This document shows positions 26,701-35,358 of a stretch of 38,822 bases of DNA, piece after piece; the stretch's first letter is position 1, and each line of letters begins with the position of its first letter. This stretch comes from Rodentolepis nana (taxonomy: Eukaryota; Platyhelminthes; Cestoda; Cyclophyllidea; Hymenolepididae). Under the pieces are notes generated by a model. The model was given only the letters and a program-made list of their open reading frames with translations, had not been told where the DNA came from and searched no databases. The stretch lies in the NCBI GenBank assembly GCA_900617975.1, contig UZAE01012512.1:1-38822 (forward strand), written 5' to 3'. A program made the translations under genes and the position numbers.

Positions 26701-29700
26701 ATCAATCTTTCCCAAAATAAGAAACTGATATATACCTTTGGAAAACCGAATGGGCGCTATTTATTACTGATTATAGAAATCTTCTGACTATTTACTAATT
26801 CTTTGACCTTTGTTAGTTATTAGAATGGCAGATTCATCATCTGTGTACAGATTTCTACACCGATCCTGTTGCTACATTAATAAAGCCACTGCACAAAGCA
26901 GCAAAAATAAAATAATGCATAATACCGCGATAACATTCATCGAAATGTAATTTACTGCAGTCTATTGATATCAATTGGAAAGATTCATAAGGAGAAATCA
27001 AAGTAAAAAGTCATTCTGAAAGGAAAGATAATCGCTTAACTGAATGAAAATTCTGCCTTGAATAATACGCGTTTCATGTTTTAAAAAAGAATAATTCTAT
27101 GTTTCATCAAGAGTAAGGCACTATTTAAGTTGGTTTAAAAGCAATGAAATCGATACAGATTTCTGATTTTTTCACATAGTCCAAGTGTAGTTACGAATTC
27201 GATTTCATTCATGGTTTTATGTCACCCATAACAATAAAGGATAGTGAAGAATGATATTCATTCACATTTAAATAGCTAAAATTTACTTTTCTACAAAGAA
27301 TATCATTTCTCGATTTTTAAAAGGTTCTTGGCCTGCAAAGTCATCACTTTTCTTTATGAAAGTTTCATTTTGTACTGAGAATTTAACATGGCATTTATTT
27401 AATACCATGGCATTATTTGGTATTAAACTTTTCCACAAAAGTAGGGGAGAAACACGCCTTATTCGAAAATTCTATTCTCCTCTAAGCTTCAATTTCAACG
27501 TGGGGCTTAATCAGCAGTTTGAAGCACTGTGAATAAAATAATATCGATTCATGTATTTAAAAATTTAATAGAAGGAAGTGCCGAGAATCTGAGGTAATTG
27601 AACCCGAGCAAATGAAAAAATTATTGAAAATTATTATATATATATCAGTCTTCCTCTGCTTAGATATCACATTTTCAGACTACTTGAAATTGGAGTGAGA
27701 TTATATGTGTACACTTTCGAATTGTGGTGGAAATAGTTCAACAATCATTTTATTCTAAGTCAACTAAGCTAAATCAAACTATTAATTAGTTTGAAACTGA
27801 TACGAGTGAATAGAACCATAAACTTGTCCCAAAGATGGTCATCACAGAGTCATAGTTCATGATACCTGCCTGCAAAATAGACCCACTCCAAAAGCCAAAG
27901 ATCCCTCTGAGAGAACTAAAAAGGAAATTCGATAACCCGTTTAAATAAGCATGAAGAGACAAAAGTACGGAGAAAAAATAATAAGATGCTTAGATTAAAT
28001 TAGCCAACAATGTAAAAATTTGTTATTTTTCGACACACATACACACCTTGGGCAAAATTTTCAGAGCAAAGCTAGAGGATATTTATTATTTGATTAAGAG
28101 ACTCGATTGTCATATGCTTAATGATCCTCAAATGCAACTTTTAAAAGCTAATGATCGGCTGATTGTAAAATACCAAATTTTATTTTGCCGTTATTTGAGA
28201 TGGTCCAAAACTGCAAGGACCTGAAGAAGAGGTAGAAACAGTTGCTATGGGAGGAACAGCGCAACTGACGTGTCAAGTTGAGGCCAATCCTCCAGCTATG
28301 GTGACATGGCATCACTATCGTGGTTTCAGGATTGTCAATAGGGCCACGGTGGACGCCTACCCGAATGCCACCGGCTTATACACGCCTACTGTGATTACTC
28401 ATCGCTTGTTGAGATCGTTTCTACATGCCGATTTGGTTCCCCGGGATTTTAAAGTAAGAACAAGATGATAATCCAACTTTTGGACGATGCATCATATATC
28501 TTTTTAAGAAAGATCTTCCATGCATAGTTAGGCTTAAAAGAAGCAATTAATTTTTCCATATTTCGCGCTAAACGGTCAATGTCGAGCCAATGTTGCTAAA
28601 TGAATTTCAAACTTTGCTCAACTATATTTTGAAGGCATATCAAACCAAATCAGGCATTAGAAAAATAAATAAGTATATTCAGGGACTTATTACGACTAAC
28701 TTGTTTACTTAAGCTAATTTTAAGTTATTATTGCCACTACTTAGAATAAATCGACCATTAGAAACAGAACTTGTCTTAGGCAATTTACAAAAGCACACTT
28801 TATTAACATTGAAATCGGCAGCACTTCAATTATTTCAAGCGAAAACGCACAAATTTTAAAATTTAAACCACAATCTTCAAACGTTTAGTTCATTTTAAGA
28901 TAATTTTTATCCGACACATGGATTGTTTATAGAGTACATCGATAATATTGAAAGATTCACTGAGGAGAAAAAGAAGGTTAATTAAAAGATTTAAATCCTT
29001 AGACACACCAGCAGTGGAAAGGCTTCTTTTCCTCGTAGATGACCTTGGCTAAGTCTTTGAGAGTTTGTAGGTCAATTAAATGTCAAGGAAGATAGCTAAA
29101 AAACAATTTTGGTTTGGATCCTTTTAATAGCTACGCTTTGGATTCGGTTCAAATTCGTTTGATTACCTGTAGAAGCAAACACCTGAATTTACCCATTCTG
29201 AGATTTTAAATGGTGCCACCCAATCAGCCTATATGCCCAAGTTAATAGCACTATTTAAAATTTATCCCACCAATTCAAATAAATTTAATTAAAATTCATG
29301 CAGTGGAGAAATTACTTCAATCAATCAAATATTTGCCTTATCTAGAAACAGCGATCAGAAGAACGCTACTCCACATTGAATGTGAAGACGCGTTCAGTTG
29401 ACGGTTTTGGCATTTACATCTGTGTGGGGTTGGCCGCGCAAAGAGAGGTCAGAAAAGTCACCGTCCTGGCGGAATCCGGTAAGTTTGACAGTTTTATCGC
29501 CATGTCTTCAATTAAACAACTCTGCCTGATCTCCTATCATGCGAACAAATTTAAATGACATTAATTCAAATGGATATAAAGTAATTTCTAAAAAAATAGA
29601 AATTTAAATTATCTGATAGAGTTGTTTAAGACCCTCTTATTGCTTGCTTTAAATTGTCGGAATGTCGTTACTTCCAATTCAACCTTTGCCGTGCTTCCCC

Positions 29701-32700
29701 AGAGCCTCCATGTAATTAGAAGGCTCAAATTTTGCCTTTATTCAAAACCCTACTAATCATTTAAGGGTAAGCAAATCTAAGCGCAGAATCAGTGTCTTAC
29801 TCTTAGCACAATAGACATTTTTAATTTTACTCCGATGCATTATATTGTTTCGAAATCCAATTCCATTCTAGCAAGTGGCAAGAACTTAAATGAAGGAGCA
29901 ATTGAATGTATTGCTCAACCCCAAGTAATGAACTTTGGCATACCATAAATAAGTGCTTGCATAGCAATGTCTAAAATCAAAATTACCCTAAATTAATCAC
30001 GCATATGCATAATAACTATGAAGATGGAGCTGCTTACTGCCACATTTCATTATTACATCGCCAAAGTAAGTTAGACATAGGTTCCAATTTTACACCCGAA
30101 AAATACTTGTTAAGACTGTTTCAATTCCAGACTTGAAGGCCAGTCCAGTTAGCATTGAACCATACTCTATTTTGATAGAACTTCGAAATTTCACCACCGA
30201 GGTCAGACCAACTGAAGCAGTACTGTTGAGCTTCAACAATTACCCTTGCTTACGTGAAAATTATTAAATCCCACCTTTTGCTATTCTCACAACAAGAAAT
30301 AAGAGCATTTTAGTTAACTGCTGTTTTAAATGACTCCTTTGTGAAAGTGGTATTGATAACTTGACTGCTTCAAGGCCCCACAGAGTAAAGTGTTATTTCG
30401 CGATGAATAACTCATGAAATATTCAGCCATCACTTTACGATTAATGAAGCCTATATGAGCATTACTTAATTAGTTCTCGCTTGAAAATCTAGCCTAGTTT
30501 AGTAACATCTTATAAAATGCAAAAGATGGTTTGAAATGACGATCTTTAGCCGTCCATATGAAACTGAGTCAACTGGGCCGCATAATTTTGTTTATAGTGG
30601 GAACATTTCATTTCTACATCATTTAAAAATGTTCATTTCCTATATCATTAATACATCGAACAATGCCAACTTATAATTAAATCTATTTAGGACCTCCAAT
30701 AATTGAAACACCCCAACGAGTGAGTGGTCGTATTGGAGATTCGGGCCGCATTGACTGCAAAGTCATCGCACTACCAAGAGCTTCACCTCAAGATTTTCTT
30801 TGGTCCAGTTCAACACATCCATCAGGTGTCATCCCGTCTTCAAGGTTTGATTCATGTATAACTATATTATATACCTTAAATTTCTACCAAATCATTTTCA
30901 TTCTATTTAATGATTTATAACTCAGGTTCCTTGGGCAGATTTCCTTTTCAGCTTCCAACATTGACTGCTTTAATATACCTTTATATTTTATTGCTCTGCT
31001 ATTTTCTAAGGCACTGTCGATATGCGAATTAGTAAAATGTATGTTATCTCTGTGATCTATAGTTGAAAAAAATAACAAAATTTGATTAACCCTCATGCTT
31101 CGTCCTATCTGTAAATAATCAAACTCCAAATTTTGAGGAATTTTTCAACTTCGAGCAAGAGTACCAGACTGTACAATAGATTACAAAAAGTTTCAAAGAG
31201 TTTCCGAATTGCCCTTAGTTTGTGTCAACATCATATTTACTACCAAAATATTTAGTTCGGTTGTATTAAAAGTTGTAATACTATTTAAGATTTGAATTCC
31301 GTAATTACCTTATCGTGGGTTTAAATAATCGAAACAGCACATTTATTGTATTTTTATAAATAAATAACTTATTTACAGTCGAATTTTAAAACTCTTCCGT
31401 AGTTTGCACTTGGAACATGAGGAGGGCTTGATCGGCTCGAAAAGCACCTTGATTTTCACCAAAATCGCCAAAGAGAACTTCGGAGACTACAACTGCACAG
31501 TGACTACACCCTTTGGTAGCGCCTCATCCGTCATTGCGTTCAATGAATTAGGTAACTAACTTCAAAGTCGAATATGAACTGTTGTTCCAGGCGTTACAGT
31601 ACTAGTTGGATAAGTTAGAGGTCGCGTATCTGATGTCTGTCGCCACATATCCAGCTTCAATAAATCAGTACATTTATGGGAAACATATGTCTTCAAGACA
31701 TGATACGATACTGACTTTGCATTCTCTATGCAGATTATTTTCCTTCAACTAATTTAGTATTACAGGCAAAAATTTTTACTAGCTTTTAATCATTACAGGA
31801 ATACAGCCACAGCTAAAATGACCTCATCCAATAGGACTCGTAGATAGAGTAACTTTGATCCCAGCAAAACTACTTTGCATTCTGACTGAGACCTCTTCTT
31901 TCAAATCTAATTATCGGGGAGGCTAATGGGATGCACCAACTTTTCCAGCTCCAAAGAATCCAAGTCTATATGGTCCACTGACGCATTATTCCCCTTCATG
32001 GAAGAAGAGTGGAAGGTAGATGGCTGGACAAAGGAGAGCTGATTATGCGTCTAATCGACGTGTATGAAAGTACAATTGTAAAGACTAGATGAAGTAGGCG
32101 TAGATTGGCTGTCTTCTTTTATCTCCTTTGTAGGTCTCCTGAGGCAGCTTAGGTCGGCCAGTCAAATGAGACATTATGATAGGCGGGCACTACATGGATC
32201 AACAAACCCAATTTGAGACTGAACGTCACTTAACTCTATTGATGACTGAGAGTTGGTTGATCTCCAGATTGATAGAAATTTTTATCCGACTAAGTGCTAA
32301 TGTATTAGAGACAGATAATGTGAATATACCAGTAAGAATGGCGACAACTTAAAGACCACCTTGGGTAATTCTAGGATCATGAACAACATTTATTGAATTT
32401 TGATGAAGTGATTCAAGGAAGAAGTTGGCGTATTGCGTATCTTTAATTGCTACTGCACCATGCTAATTTAAAATTTAAAAAGAAGATTTGATAGATAATT
32501 CGAACTTTGCAAAATGCGGCATCCGATTGGTTTTCTTTTTTTTTCGAAAACTCGTAACTTTTTACTATTTCATGTTATTTAAAGTTTGTAGATATGAGTC
32601 TTTTAAATTTTTTTGGCATTAATAAGCATCAAGAAAACACTAAATTTGTCAAGCAAAGTATGCTTTCGCGAAGATTTTCAAGTCACAAGTAGGATTTCTG

Positions 32701-34639
32701 TAGCATTAGCTAATACAAGTGAGCGGCGTTTGTTTTTTGTTGCTATAAAAAGGGTCTGGCACATTTTGTTCCTCCCATTTTATTTGCAGAGGAGATGCCA
32801 TACATTCTGGCAATTACAGTTGGCGTGGCAACAGTCCTTGCAGCAATATTCTTCACTTTGCTTTGTTGGATCATTAGGCGACACATTATACATAAAAGAG
32901 GTTGCAAAACGGCACGAATTATAACAGCGAATCCCAAATCGGGGTCATCTGTTGATTTGCATTGCGGTAAGTTGTTTTTAGGTGTCTTTTTTCCAAACTC
33001 GCTGCCAAATGATTTTGGAATAATTTTAACCCTATAATTTGCATTTTTAACACTAGAATTTTATCCAGGTGAAATAATGTTCTTATTTCTCCTGTTTATA
33101 AATTCAACTTAAGATGAAACGTGAGATTAATAATCGATTTGTCAAGTACATATCTTTAATTTATCATCACTTACAAATAAACCTTATTCCTAACCCTAAT
33201 TTTATACTTCTACGTCATTAAAATTGGCAAGCAATATTCAAGATAAGGATTTATAGATTAAAATCACTTTGGCTGTTAATTGATTCGCCACGATACTTAT
33301 TTGCTCAATTCTCGTTAACAATAGTCCTATTTGTGATGCTATTTCAAGTGTCTGAAAAAGTTGATGAAAAGCTAGCCACCAATAACAAGGGATAAACTTC
33401 ACAAGCGTGACCTTGGCATAAATCAGTGGATCAAAAGTTATGCTTCTTATTATCTGTACATTGGGGAAATGAATGAGATTAATGGAGTAAATAACAAAGG
33501 CAGAGCATGAGGACATATGGAGTGAATTGGATGAGAATAAAAAGTCACTAGTTCTCAGTAAGTTGAACCAGGGTTATGAAGAACTGGCCGAATAAAGTGT
33601 GATGAGGGAGTTGATTAACCTCCCACGTTCCTGTTCATTTTCGAGCAACCAATGACAAATTACCATCTGGCCTTTGGAACCGCGCAGAGTTATGAGCCAC
33701 CATGAGAGAATGACACACTCGCACTTCAAACACCATCATATTTTACTCCTATTATTAAACTTAGACAGTATTGTTTTGCTAATTAGACAGATAAATAATA
33801 TTTTAATAATCATCATTTACTAATTATATCACCTTAGAGGTAAAACTCTGAGTGCTATTCAAAGTATCCATTGTATGGTGGTTTCGATTGTATAATTGCT
33901 TCGAACCCACGTGTTTTTTAACCCAGTATTAAAGTAACTTATTTGTGCCTAAGTATATTTAATCTTATATGGTCATTTATTTCATACTAATTCACTTTTG
34001 GCTTAGATCGCATGTCGACGTTGGGTCGACACAACGCGAGGGAGGAATTCATCGAGGACACTTCAAATGTGAATTTCATTTGATTTGCATTTAGTCTAAA
34101 GCCTTTATGACACATTATCTGCTCATTCATTATTGCTTTAGGTGCAACCTGCTACTACGTGCACTTCTCAATTTTATCCTATGCAATCTCACACAAGGTA
34201 AATTTTCTTTAAGTTATTCTAGCCGTTTTTAATAAATTTCTCCGAAATGAATAGTGTTTAAATACTTTAAATCGATAATTACAGTTTAAAAATACTCACC
34301 AACGCTGTGTGACTTCCAATAAATCTTAGTGATTCGTTGCTTTCGTAATAATAATAGCTACTTTCCATTTAAATTAGTCTTCTTCGCAGTCCAGTACATG
34401 TCGTATCCTGTGAAGAAGGCGCCCTGTACAAATATGCCACCAGTACTAACCCAAACACTCCTCTGCTCAGTCGTCTCCATGATACCTCCACCAGCCAATC
34501 ATCAGCTCTCTACGTTGCCACGACGACTGAGGTTCTTGCCGCCAGTCCTGTGCACAACATCGGATTATCCAGAATTGCGCTCTTGGCCAATCGCTCCGAT
34601 GCTACTGATGGCTTTCAAGATCATGCATTTCCAACCTAA
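5273..34639 (+). CDS. kirre/rst-like: Kirre/Roughest-like five-Ig cell-adhesion receptor (14 coding exons)
   Basis: Proposed join: 5273-5708, 9357-9500, 10678-11200, 14443-14579, 14916-15042, 25940-26235, 28200-28453, 29346-29478, 30691-30844, 31379-31551, 32790-32966, 34007-34068, 34142-34197, 34390-34639. All 13 junctions use GT..AG and keep one frame for about 973 codons. Visible in order: signal peptide to about residue 43; Ig1 (C74, W117, C165); Ig2 (C288, W301, C390); Ig3 (C444, W457, C523); Ig4 (C579, W591, C665); Ig5 (C706, W721, C774); transmembrane helix about 797-821; basic stop-transfer; cytoplasmic tail. Five Ig domains without FN3, the QWIIDGFGF strand in Ig1, LRYVW in Ig3 and FGDYNCTV in Ig5 match the Kirre/Rst/KIRREL family. 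Known family members act at the plasma membrane in homophilic or heterophilic adhesion with nephrin/SNS-type partners (myoblast fusion, axon guidance, nephrocyte slit diaphragm); that role is inferred here. Insertions in Ig1, Ig2 and Ig4 make it divergent. A nephrin/SNS relative is less likely because those have more Ig domains and an FN3 domain. Confidence 0.82.
5709..9356 (+). other. Intron 1 (3.6 kb)
   Basis: AT-rich sequence with no coding signal seen. It holds a (TA)n run at about 7858-7879. The donor GTGCGC is followed within 40 bases by an in-frame stop. Confidence 0.75.
7858..7879 (+). repeat. (TA)n microsatellite
   Basis: Perfect TA dinucleotide run inside intron 1. Confidence 0.9.
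9357..9500 (+). CDS. kirre/rst-like: Exon 2: second half of Ig1
   Basis: The acceptor is ATTCAG|GTG and the donor is TTATA|GTAAGT. The joined frame reads EGVFDLFVYKVRNLDQTSFSCQ, the E and F strands of Ig1 with C165 pairing with C74, and ends in a hydrophobic G strand (TIFITIY). Phase 1 in, phase 1 out. It is too short to stand out as an ORF, but both splice sites and the frame fit the exons on either side. Confidence 0.8.
9501..10677 (+). other. Intron 2 (1.2 kb)
   Basis: Contains a run of 17 G at 10506-10522, about 155 bases before the exon 3 acceptor. A minus-strand open frame at 9850-10137 has no recognisable features. Confidence 0.75.
10506..10522 (+). repeat. Poly(G) tract, 17 bases
   Basis: Seventeen consecutive G in an otherwise AT-rich intron, 155 bases upstream of the exon 3 acceptor. 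Shorter runs of the same kind occur at 13223-13232 (C), 15616-15625, 23617-23627 and 24428-24437 (G). Confidence 0.9.
10678..11200 (+). CDS. kirre/rst-like: Exon 3: Ser-rich linker and first half of Ig2
   Basis: Encodes residues 194-367 plus two bases. Acceptor CATTTAG|GTG, donor GGACT|GTAAGT. After SAPDRLLLRQIP comes a linker (about 207-272) rich in Ser, Asp and Pro and without Ig features. Ig2 then starts at EVWALEGSEVSLEC (C288) and RLMWIL (W301). About 65 residues follow before the next exon resumes with the E strand, so the C-C' region of Ig2 is much longer than in typical family members. Antisense and out-of-frame ORFs over this exon are shadows of its higher GC. Confidence 0.85.
11201..14442 (+). 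other. Intron 3 (3.2 kb)
   Basis: No exon seen. Contains a C10 run at 13223-13232, a (GT)n/(GA)n microsatellite at 13575-13604 and a CT-rich stretch at 13874-13896. The part at about 11540-12700 is somewhat less AT-rich, but its open frames carry no recognisable motif. Confidence 0.7.
13575..13604 (+). repeat. (GT)n(GA)n compound microsatellite
   Basis: GT run followed by a GA run inside intron 3. A minus-strand open frame across it is explained by the repeat. Confidence 0.88.
14443..14579 (+). CDS. kirre/rst-like: Exon 4: second half of Ig2
   Basis: Acceptor CTGTTTTAG|AAAT, donor TTCT|GTAATT. Phase 2 in, phase 1 out. The joined frame reads LNIGCSILTLRMDRSLSGRR and then LECLIQNA, the E and F strands of Ig2 with C390 as the partner of C288, and ends in the G strand TTTLQVFY. 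It was found by looking for the missing Ig2 cysteine between exons 3 and 5; it is the reading that satisfies both phases. Confidence 0.82.
14580..14915 (+). other. Intron 4 (336 bases)
   Basis: Short AT-rich intron between the two phase-matched exons. The acceptor has a T-rich tract (TTTTATTTTATTTCAG). Nothing else is visible. Confidence 0.75.
14916..15042 (+). CDS. kirre/rst-like: Exon 5: first half of Ig3
   Basis: Acceptor TATTTCAG|ACAT, donor TACGT|GTAAGT. Encodes an Asn-rich linker with sequons at N419, N423 and N437, then TVRFHCTVDSNPKELRYV, the B and C strands of Ig3 with C444. The DSNPKELRY segment resembles the DANP-x-EL-x-YRW motif of Kirre/Rst Ig3. The Val456 codon is split by the 10.9 kb intron 5. 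Confidence 0.85.
19721..19760 (+). repeat. (GA)n microsatellite
   Basis: Interrupted AG dinucleotide run with a GGGAGGGGGCG interruption, inside intron 5. A similar GA-rich run lies at 21652-21681. Confidence 0.9.
22180..23165 (-). mobile_element. Antisense Jockey-like element, RNase H region and 3' UTR (copy B), in intron 5
   Basis: On the minus strand it encodes ITGGTKSTPIDVMLL, then LRIPRDKFYSTY, PPEQM-LAIETINVN, an RNase H-like TDESYIENQENVGAGVYSKL, GEI, and later WIPWHCGIIGNEH, all typical of the C-terminal ribonuclease H of Jockey-type elements. The first half is collinear with copy D (38420-38822). Stops and frameshifts interrupt the frame, so it is dead. The 3' end resembles copies A and C (CCTGCCATTTGA) and finishes in an (AAT)n tail, seen on the + strand as (ATT)n at 22179-22197. 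It is 5' truncated, as expected for incomplete reverse transcription, and lies opposite to the host gene. Confidence 0.82.
25940..26235 (+). CDS. kirre/rst-like: Exon 6: second half of Ig3
   Basis: Acceptor AATATTTAG|A, donor TTAATT|GTGAGT. It opens with WTLKDPSV (W457), completing the Ig3 C strand begun in exon 5. The F strand is HGQWLRCWASP (C523) and the domain ends ILLTVN, leading into YGP at the next junction, the usual Ig-to-Ig boundary in this family. Phase 2 in, phase 1 out. Confidence 0.87.
26236..28199 (+). other. Intron 6 (2.0 kb)
   Basis: AT-rich, nothing coding seen. It ends in the unusual acceptor TTATTTGAG. Confidence 0.75.
28200..28453 (+). CDS. kirre/rst-like: Exon 7: first part of Ig4
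   Basis: The joined frame reads VNYGPKLQGPEEEVETVAMG and then AQLTCQVEANPPAMVTWHHY, Ig4 strands A to C with C579 and W591. The acceptor is TTATTTGAG|AT, with G at -3 where C or T is usual, but the resulting VN-YGP junction is exactly what the family predicts. Sequon at N610. The C-terminal part (TPTVITHRLLRSFLHADLVP) is an insertion between the C and E strands. Donor TTTAAA|GTAAGA, phase 0. Confidence 0.85.
28454..29345 (+). other. Intron 7 (0.9 kb)
   Basis: AT-rich intron inside Ig4. Donor GTAAGA, acceptor TTATCTAG. No other feature seen. Confidence 0.75.
29346..29478 (+). CDS. kirre/rst-like: Exon 8: second half of Ig4
   Basis: Acceptor TTATCTAG|AAAC, donor TCCG|GTAAGT. It encodes YSTLNVKTRSVDGFGIYICV: the E strand, then the DGFGIYIC tyrosine-corner motif with C665, and a G strand REVRKVTVLAES. 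Phase 0 in, phase 1 out. The Gly684 codon is completed by exon 9 as GPPII, the Ig5 start. Confidence 0.87.
29479..30690 (+). other. Intron 8 (1.2 kb)
   Basis: AT-rich intron between Ig4 and Ig5. Donor GTAAGT, acceptor TCTATTTAG. No other feature seen. Confidence 0.75.
30691..30844 (+). CDS. kirre/rst-like: Exon 9: first half of Ig5
   Basis: Acceptor CTATTTAG|GAC, donor TTCAAG|GTTTGA (weak beyond GT). It encodes GPPIIETPQRVSGRIGDSG, then RIDCKVIALPRASPQDFLW with C706 and W721. G-x-x-G-D-x-x-R-I-x-C and the PRA-x-x-x-x-x-x-W segment closely parallel Ig5 of Kirre/Rst/KIRREL. Phase 1 in, phase 2 out. Confidence 0.87.
30845..31378 (+). other. Intron 9 (534 bases)
   Basis: AT-rich intron inside Ig5 with a weak donor, GTTTGA. 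A minus-strand open frame at 30884-31129 has no recognisable features. Confidence 0.72.
31379..31551 (+). CDS. kirre/rst-like: Exon 10: second half of Ig5
   Basis: Acceptor ATTTACAG|TCG, donor TTAG|GTAACT. It encodes GSKSTLIFTKIAKENFGDYN followed by CTVTTPFGSASS. The STLI E strand, FGDYNCTV F strand (C774, sequon at N773) and following PFG turn are characteristic of the last Ig domain in this family. The domain ends at VIAFNEL before the membrane-proximal Glu residues. Phase 2 in, phase 1 out. Confidence 0.88.
31552..32789 (+). other. Intron 10 (1.2 kb)
   Basis: Lies between Ig5 and the transmembrane exon. The stretch at about 31800-32260 is less AT-rich than other introns, but I found no open frame with family character in it. 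Confidence 0.7.
32790..32966 (+). CDS. kirre/rst-like: Exon 11: transmembrane segment
   Basis: Acceptor TATTTGCAG|AGG, donor TGCG|GTAAGT. After EEMP it encodes a hydrophobic stretch, YILAITVGVATVLAAIFFTL to WII (about 797-821), followed by RRHIIHKRG, a basic stop-transfer. This predicts a type I membrane protein. The juxtamembrane KTARIITANPKSGSSVDL begins the cytoplasmic tail. Phase 1 in, phase 1 out. Confidence 0.88.
32967..34006 (+). other. Intron 11 (1.0 kb)
   Basis: AT-rich intron after the transmembrane exon. The 92-codon minus-strand frame at 33238-33516 has no recognisable features. No extra tail exon was recognised. Confidence 0.65.
34007..34068 (+). CDS. kirre/rst-like: Exon 12: cytoplasmic tail
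   Basis: Acceptor TTGGCTTAG|AT continues the frame as GDRMSTLGRHNAREEFIEDT. The GDR start fits the juxtamembrane tail of Rst-type proteins. The donor is taken as TCAAAT|GTGAAT. If the intron is retained, four more codons (VNFI) lead to TGA at 34081-34083, a plausible short-tail isoform. Confidence 0.65.
34142..34197 (+). CDS. kirre/rst-like: Exon 13: cytoplasmic tail, small exon
   Basis: Acceptor TGCTTTAG|GTG, donor ACAAG|GTAAAT. Phase 0 in, phase 2 out; it encodes VQPATTCTSQFYPMQSHT, a Thr/Gln-rich stretch. It follows a 73-base intron. It rests only on splice sites and phase, and all three frames are open across it, so it could be skipped or read differently. Confidence 0.5.
34390..34639 (+). 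CDS. kirre/rst-like: Exon 14: last coding exon and stop
   Basis: Acceptor TTCTTCGCAG|TCC. Phase 2 gives SPVHVVSCEEGALYKYATST to a TAA at 34637-34639, about 83 residues rich in Ser/Thr. Base composition turns sharply AT-rich right after this TAA, which supports this frame. A competing frame is also open from 34329 to 34778; it could be reached from exon 12 through the AG at 34393-34394 (YMSYPVKK...). The C-terminus HAFPT lacks the PDZ-binding end (THV in fly Kirre). Confidence 0.6.
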
Positions 34640-34929
34640 AACGAAAATCAAAAATATAATTAAATTCGATGCATATTTTGACGTTGTAATATTGATTAAA
34701 TTGAGTACGAGAGAAAGGAAAATTCGTTTGTCTTTACTTGGTTTTATTTTTGAAAATGTACTTAATACTAGTGAGTAGAATTAAATTTTGAAGTATTTAT
34801 TCAACCAATTTAGCAATGTATCTATCAAAAATACTAATTTTCTTGGCACTGTCGTTGGGGATGCCTCTATTACTTTAAAATTTATTTTGCACAGACCAAT
34901 TTATTTTCATTTCAAATAATAATACTGAT

Positions 34930-35076
34930 AATAAACTTTAAATAGCCATTTATTGCAACTTCAATTACAATAAATTGTCTGTTAGATTAATTTATCCTTA
35001 AAGTTAGAAGTCATTACTTTTAAACTGTAGAGATTAGCTATTTGGAATTATTTTGTTTCCATTTTGTAGCAATAAA
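34930..35076 (+). promoter_or_regulatory. Candidate polyadenylation signals
   Basis: AATAAA hexamers lie at 34930-34935, 34969-34974 and 35071-35076, within 440 bases after the proposed stop and before the downstream retroelement copy. The hexamer is frequent by chance in such AT-rich sequence, so the site actually used cannot be chosen from sequence alone. Confidence 0.4.
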
Positions 35077-35358
35077 ATAATTAAAAATAACAAAGATTTA
35101 ATAATTTCACATTATTAGCTTTGTAGATCACCTTACAATGGCGACAGTAATCCCAACCGTAAATGTACTTTAATGATTTCACCGATTTAGGCTGATAGTT
35201 ATAATCCTATTTATCTAATAATCCTATTACAGATTAACGGAAAGAAAGTACTATGAAAAAGAACTAAATAGTTCTTTAACTGGTTCATGCAGTTTAGATG
35301 TTACATGATCATCATTAAATAAATGTGTACATTAGATAACTTGTGTGTACTACATTTG

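Noticed and set aside
33238..33516. 92-codon minus-strand frame in intron 11
   Set aside because: Random-looking composition with no recognised motif; AT-rich DNA gives such frames by chance.
34081..34083. TGA after exon 12 as the only true end of the protein
   Set aside because: A good donor (AAT|GTGAAT) precedes it and downstream exons continue in phase, so I kept it only as a possible retention isoform.
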